Assembly (NCBI RefSeq): GCF_015207455.1
Contig: NZ_JADEWV010000007.1
Coordinates: 1 to 63,261, forward strand
Reading direction: 5' to 3'
DNA from: Microcoleus sp. LEGE 07076
Lineage (GTDB): Bacteria > Cyanobacteriota > Cyanobacteriia > Cyanobacteriales > Microcoleaceae
DNA length: 63,261 bases
The notes beneath the pieces are model-generated. The model saw nothing but the letters and a program-made list of their open reading frames with translations. It searched no databases and was not told the DNA's origin. Shown here one piece after another: positions 62,670 to 63,261 of this stretch (positions are counted from its first letter, which is position 1; each line of letters opens with the position of its first letter). The position numbers and the translations under genes were made by a program.

Positions 62670-63261
62670 ATTATTTTTCTGCTTGGATCTTTTTGATTTG
62701 AAATGAGACTTATTGCATAAATATTCTAGCGTTTAACCGCATATTTAAGGTAGATGTTTTACCGATTTTATTTGGGCAACAGACAATTTTGTAAAAATAA
62801 AATCTCGCGTTTCTGATTAACGTGAGGTGCTCTTCTTCGATCGGCGGACTCGCGGGCAATATGCTTGGGTTAGCGATCGAAAACAGATCCTATGCGTAGT
62901 ATGCGTAGGTTGGGCCCGTGGAACGAATCCTCCGCAACGCGCTTGCCCAACAGAATAGACTTCTTGCAAAAATAGTTAGGACGGGCTCGGAAAGTGCCCA
63001 TCCCACAAAAATCTTTTTTTCTTGTGGGATGGACTTTGAGCATCGTCCCAAAATTTGATTAAAATGACTGAGGCAATCTTGTCTAATAGCTAAAATTTTC
63101 TTAACCCAAGCGTATTGGGCGATCGGGCGTGAGGCATGGATCTTGTGGGCACTCGACGACGAGTGCGTACTTCACAACGCTTGAGAAGCGCTATATAAGT
63201 AATGCACAATTTATCCACCGATTGCCGATCGCTCTTGGTGGGTTGAGCGCGGTTTAATATC
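62670..63261. other. Gene-free end of window with decayed MITE
   Basis: Holds the promoter of the last gene and a relative of the 128-bp MITE at about 62956-63089 (TAGACTTCTTGCAAAAAT at its left end, CCCATCCCACAA and TTGTGGGATGG inside, and a degraded right end near TTGTCTAA). No open frame is recognised. Confidence 0.55.

Overview
The window is a piece of a cyanobacterial chromosome, most likely from a filamentous Oscillatoriales-type organism (Microcoleus/Oscillatoria/Phormidium-like). This rests on photosystem I genes (psaL, psaI), very frequent GCGATCGC/CGATCG octamers (HIP1-like), heptanucleotide tandem repeats between genes, expansion of Uma2-family nucleases, and many cyanobacterium-specific hypothetical families. 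Genus is inferred from general family knowledge; no rRNA or tRNA was seen to confirm it. No CRISPR array, prophage or plasmid origin is visible.

Layout. 0-5 kb: ilvB with an extra zinc-ribbon tail, an MFS exporter, glnB (P-II) behind an NtcA box but broken by a one-base frameshift, and rdgB. 5.1-7.6 kb: a mobile-element graveyard (a truncated, frameshifted gene, an inactive IS630-like element next to a second partial copy, and two small elements nested inside). 7.7-19 kb: mostly housekeeping (alpha/beta hydrolase, recA, GT39-like membrane glycosyltransferase, ATP-grasp ligase, lepB, pyrC, a DUF433/DUF5615 toxin-antitoxin pair, tsaE, yvcK). 19-21.9 kb: an Mla/MCE-type lipid-transport ATPase and substrate-binding protein separated by a cassette encoding a four-helix-bundle (S23/IVP-like) protein. 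22.1-25.8 kb: five tandem Uma2 genes, one with a nonsense codon. 26-36.4 kb: a glycan/pilin island with a 1436-residue multi-domain glycosyltransferase/methyltransferase protein, a GT4 enzyme, a SPINDLY-like O-GlcNAc transferase, a type IV pilin and a methyltransferase.

36.4-50.9 kb: accessory DNA with toxin, Uma2 and TnpB relics, an Rpn-like nuclease, an AI-2E transporter, a DUF39 (homocysteine biosynthesis) protein, TPR proteins, another Uma2 gene behind a tandemly duplicated start region, a small three-gene operon and a HigBA-like toxin-antitoxin pair. 50.9-62.7 kb: core genes again (sdhA, nitroreductase, a PlsC-like acyltransferase, cyanobacterial hypotheticals, a lipoprotein, psaL-psaI and two arsenosugar-type glycosyltransferases). 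Many gaps here hold short inverted-repeat elements (MITE-like).

The most interesting points are: (i) the pilin-linked glycan island with its chimeric GT/MT protein; (ii) the S23-like cassette bounded by 17-bp perfect inverted repeats inside a transport operon; (iii) a 26-bp dispersed repeat read in frame inside a TPR protein; (iv) a 143-bp tandem duplication giving a decoy start for a Uma2 gene; (v) several MITE families, one with two exactly 111-bp copies; and (vi) the glnB frameshift, which is either an assembly error or a serious lesion. All calls were made by reading the sequence; no database search was run.
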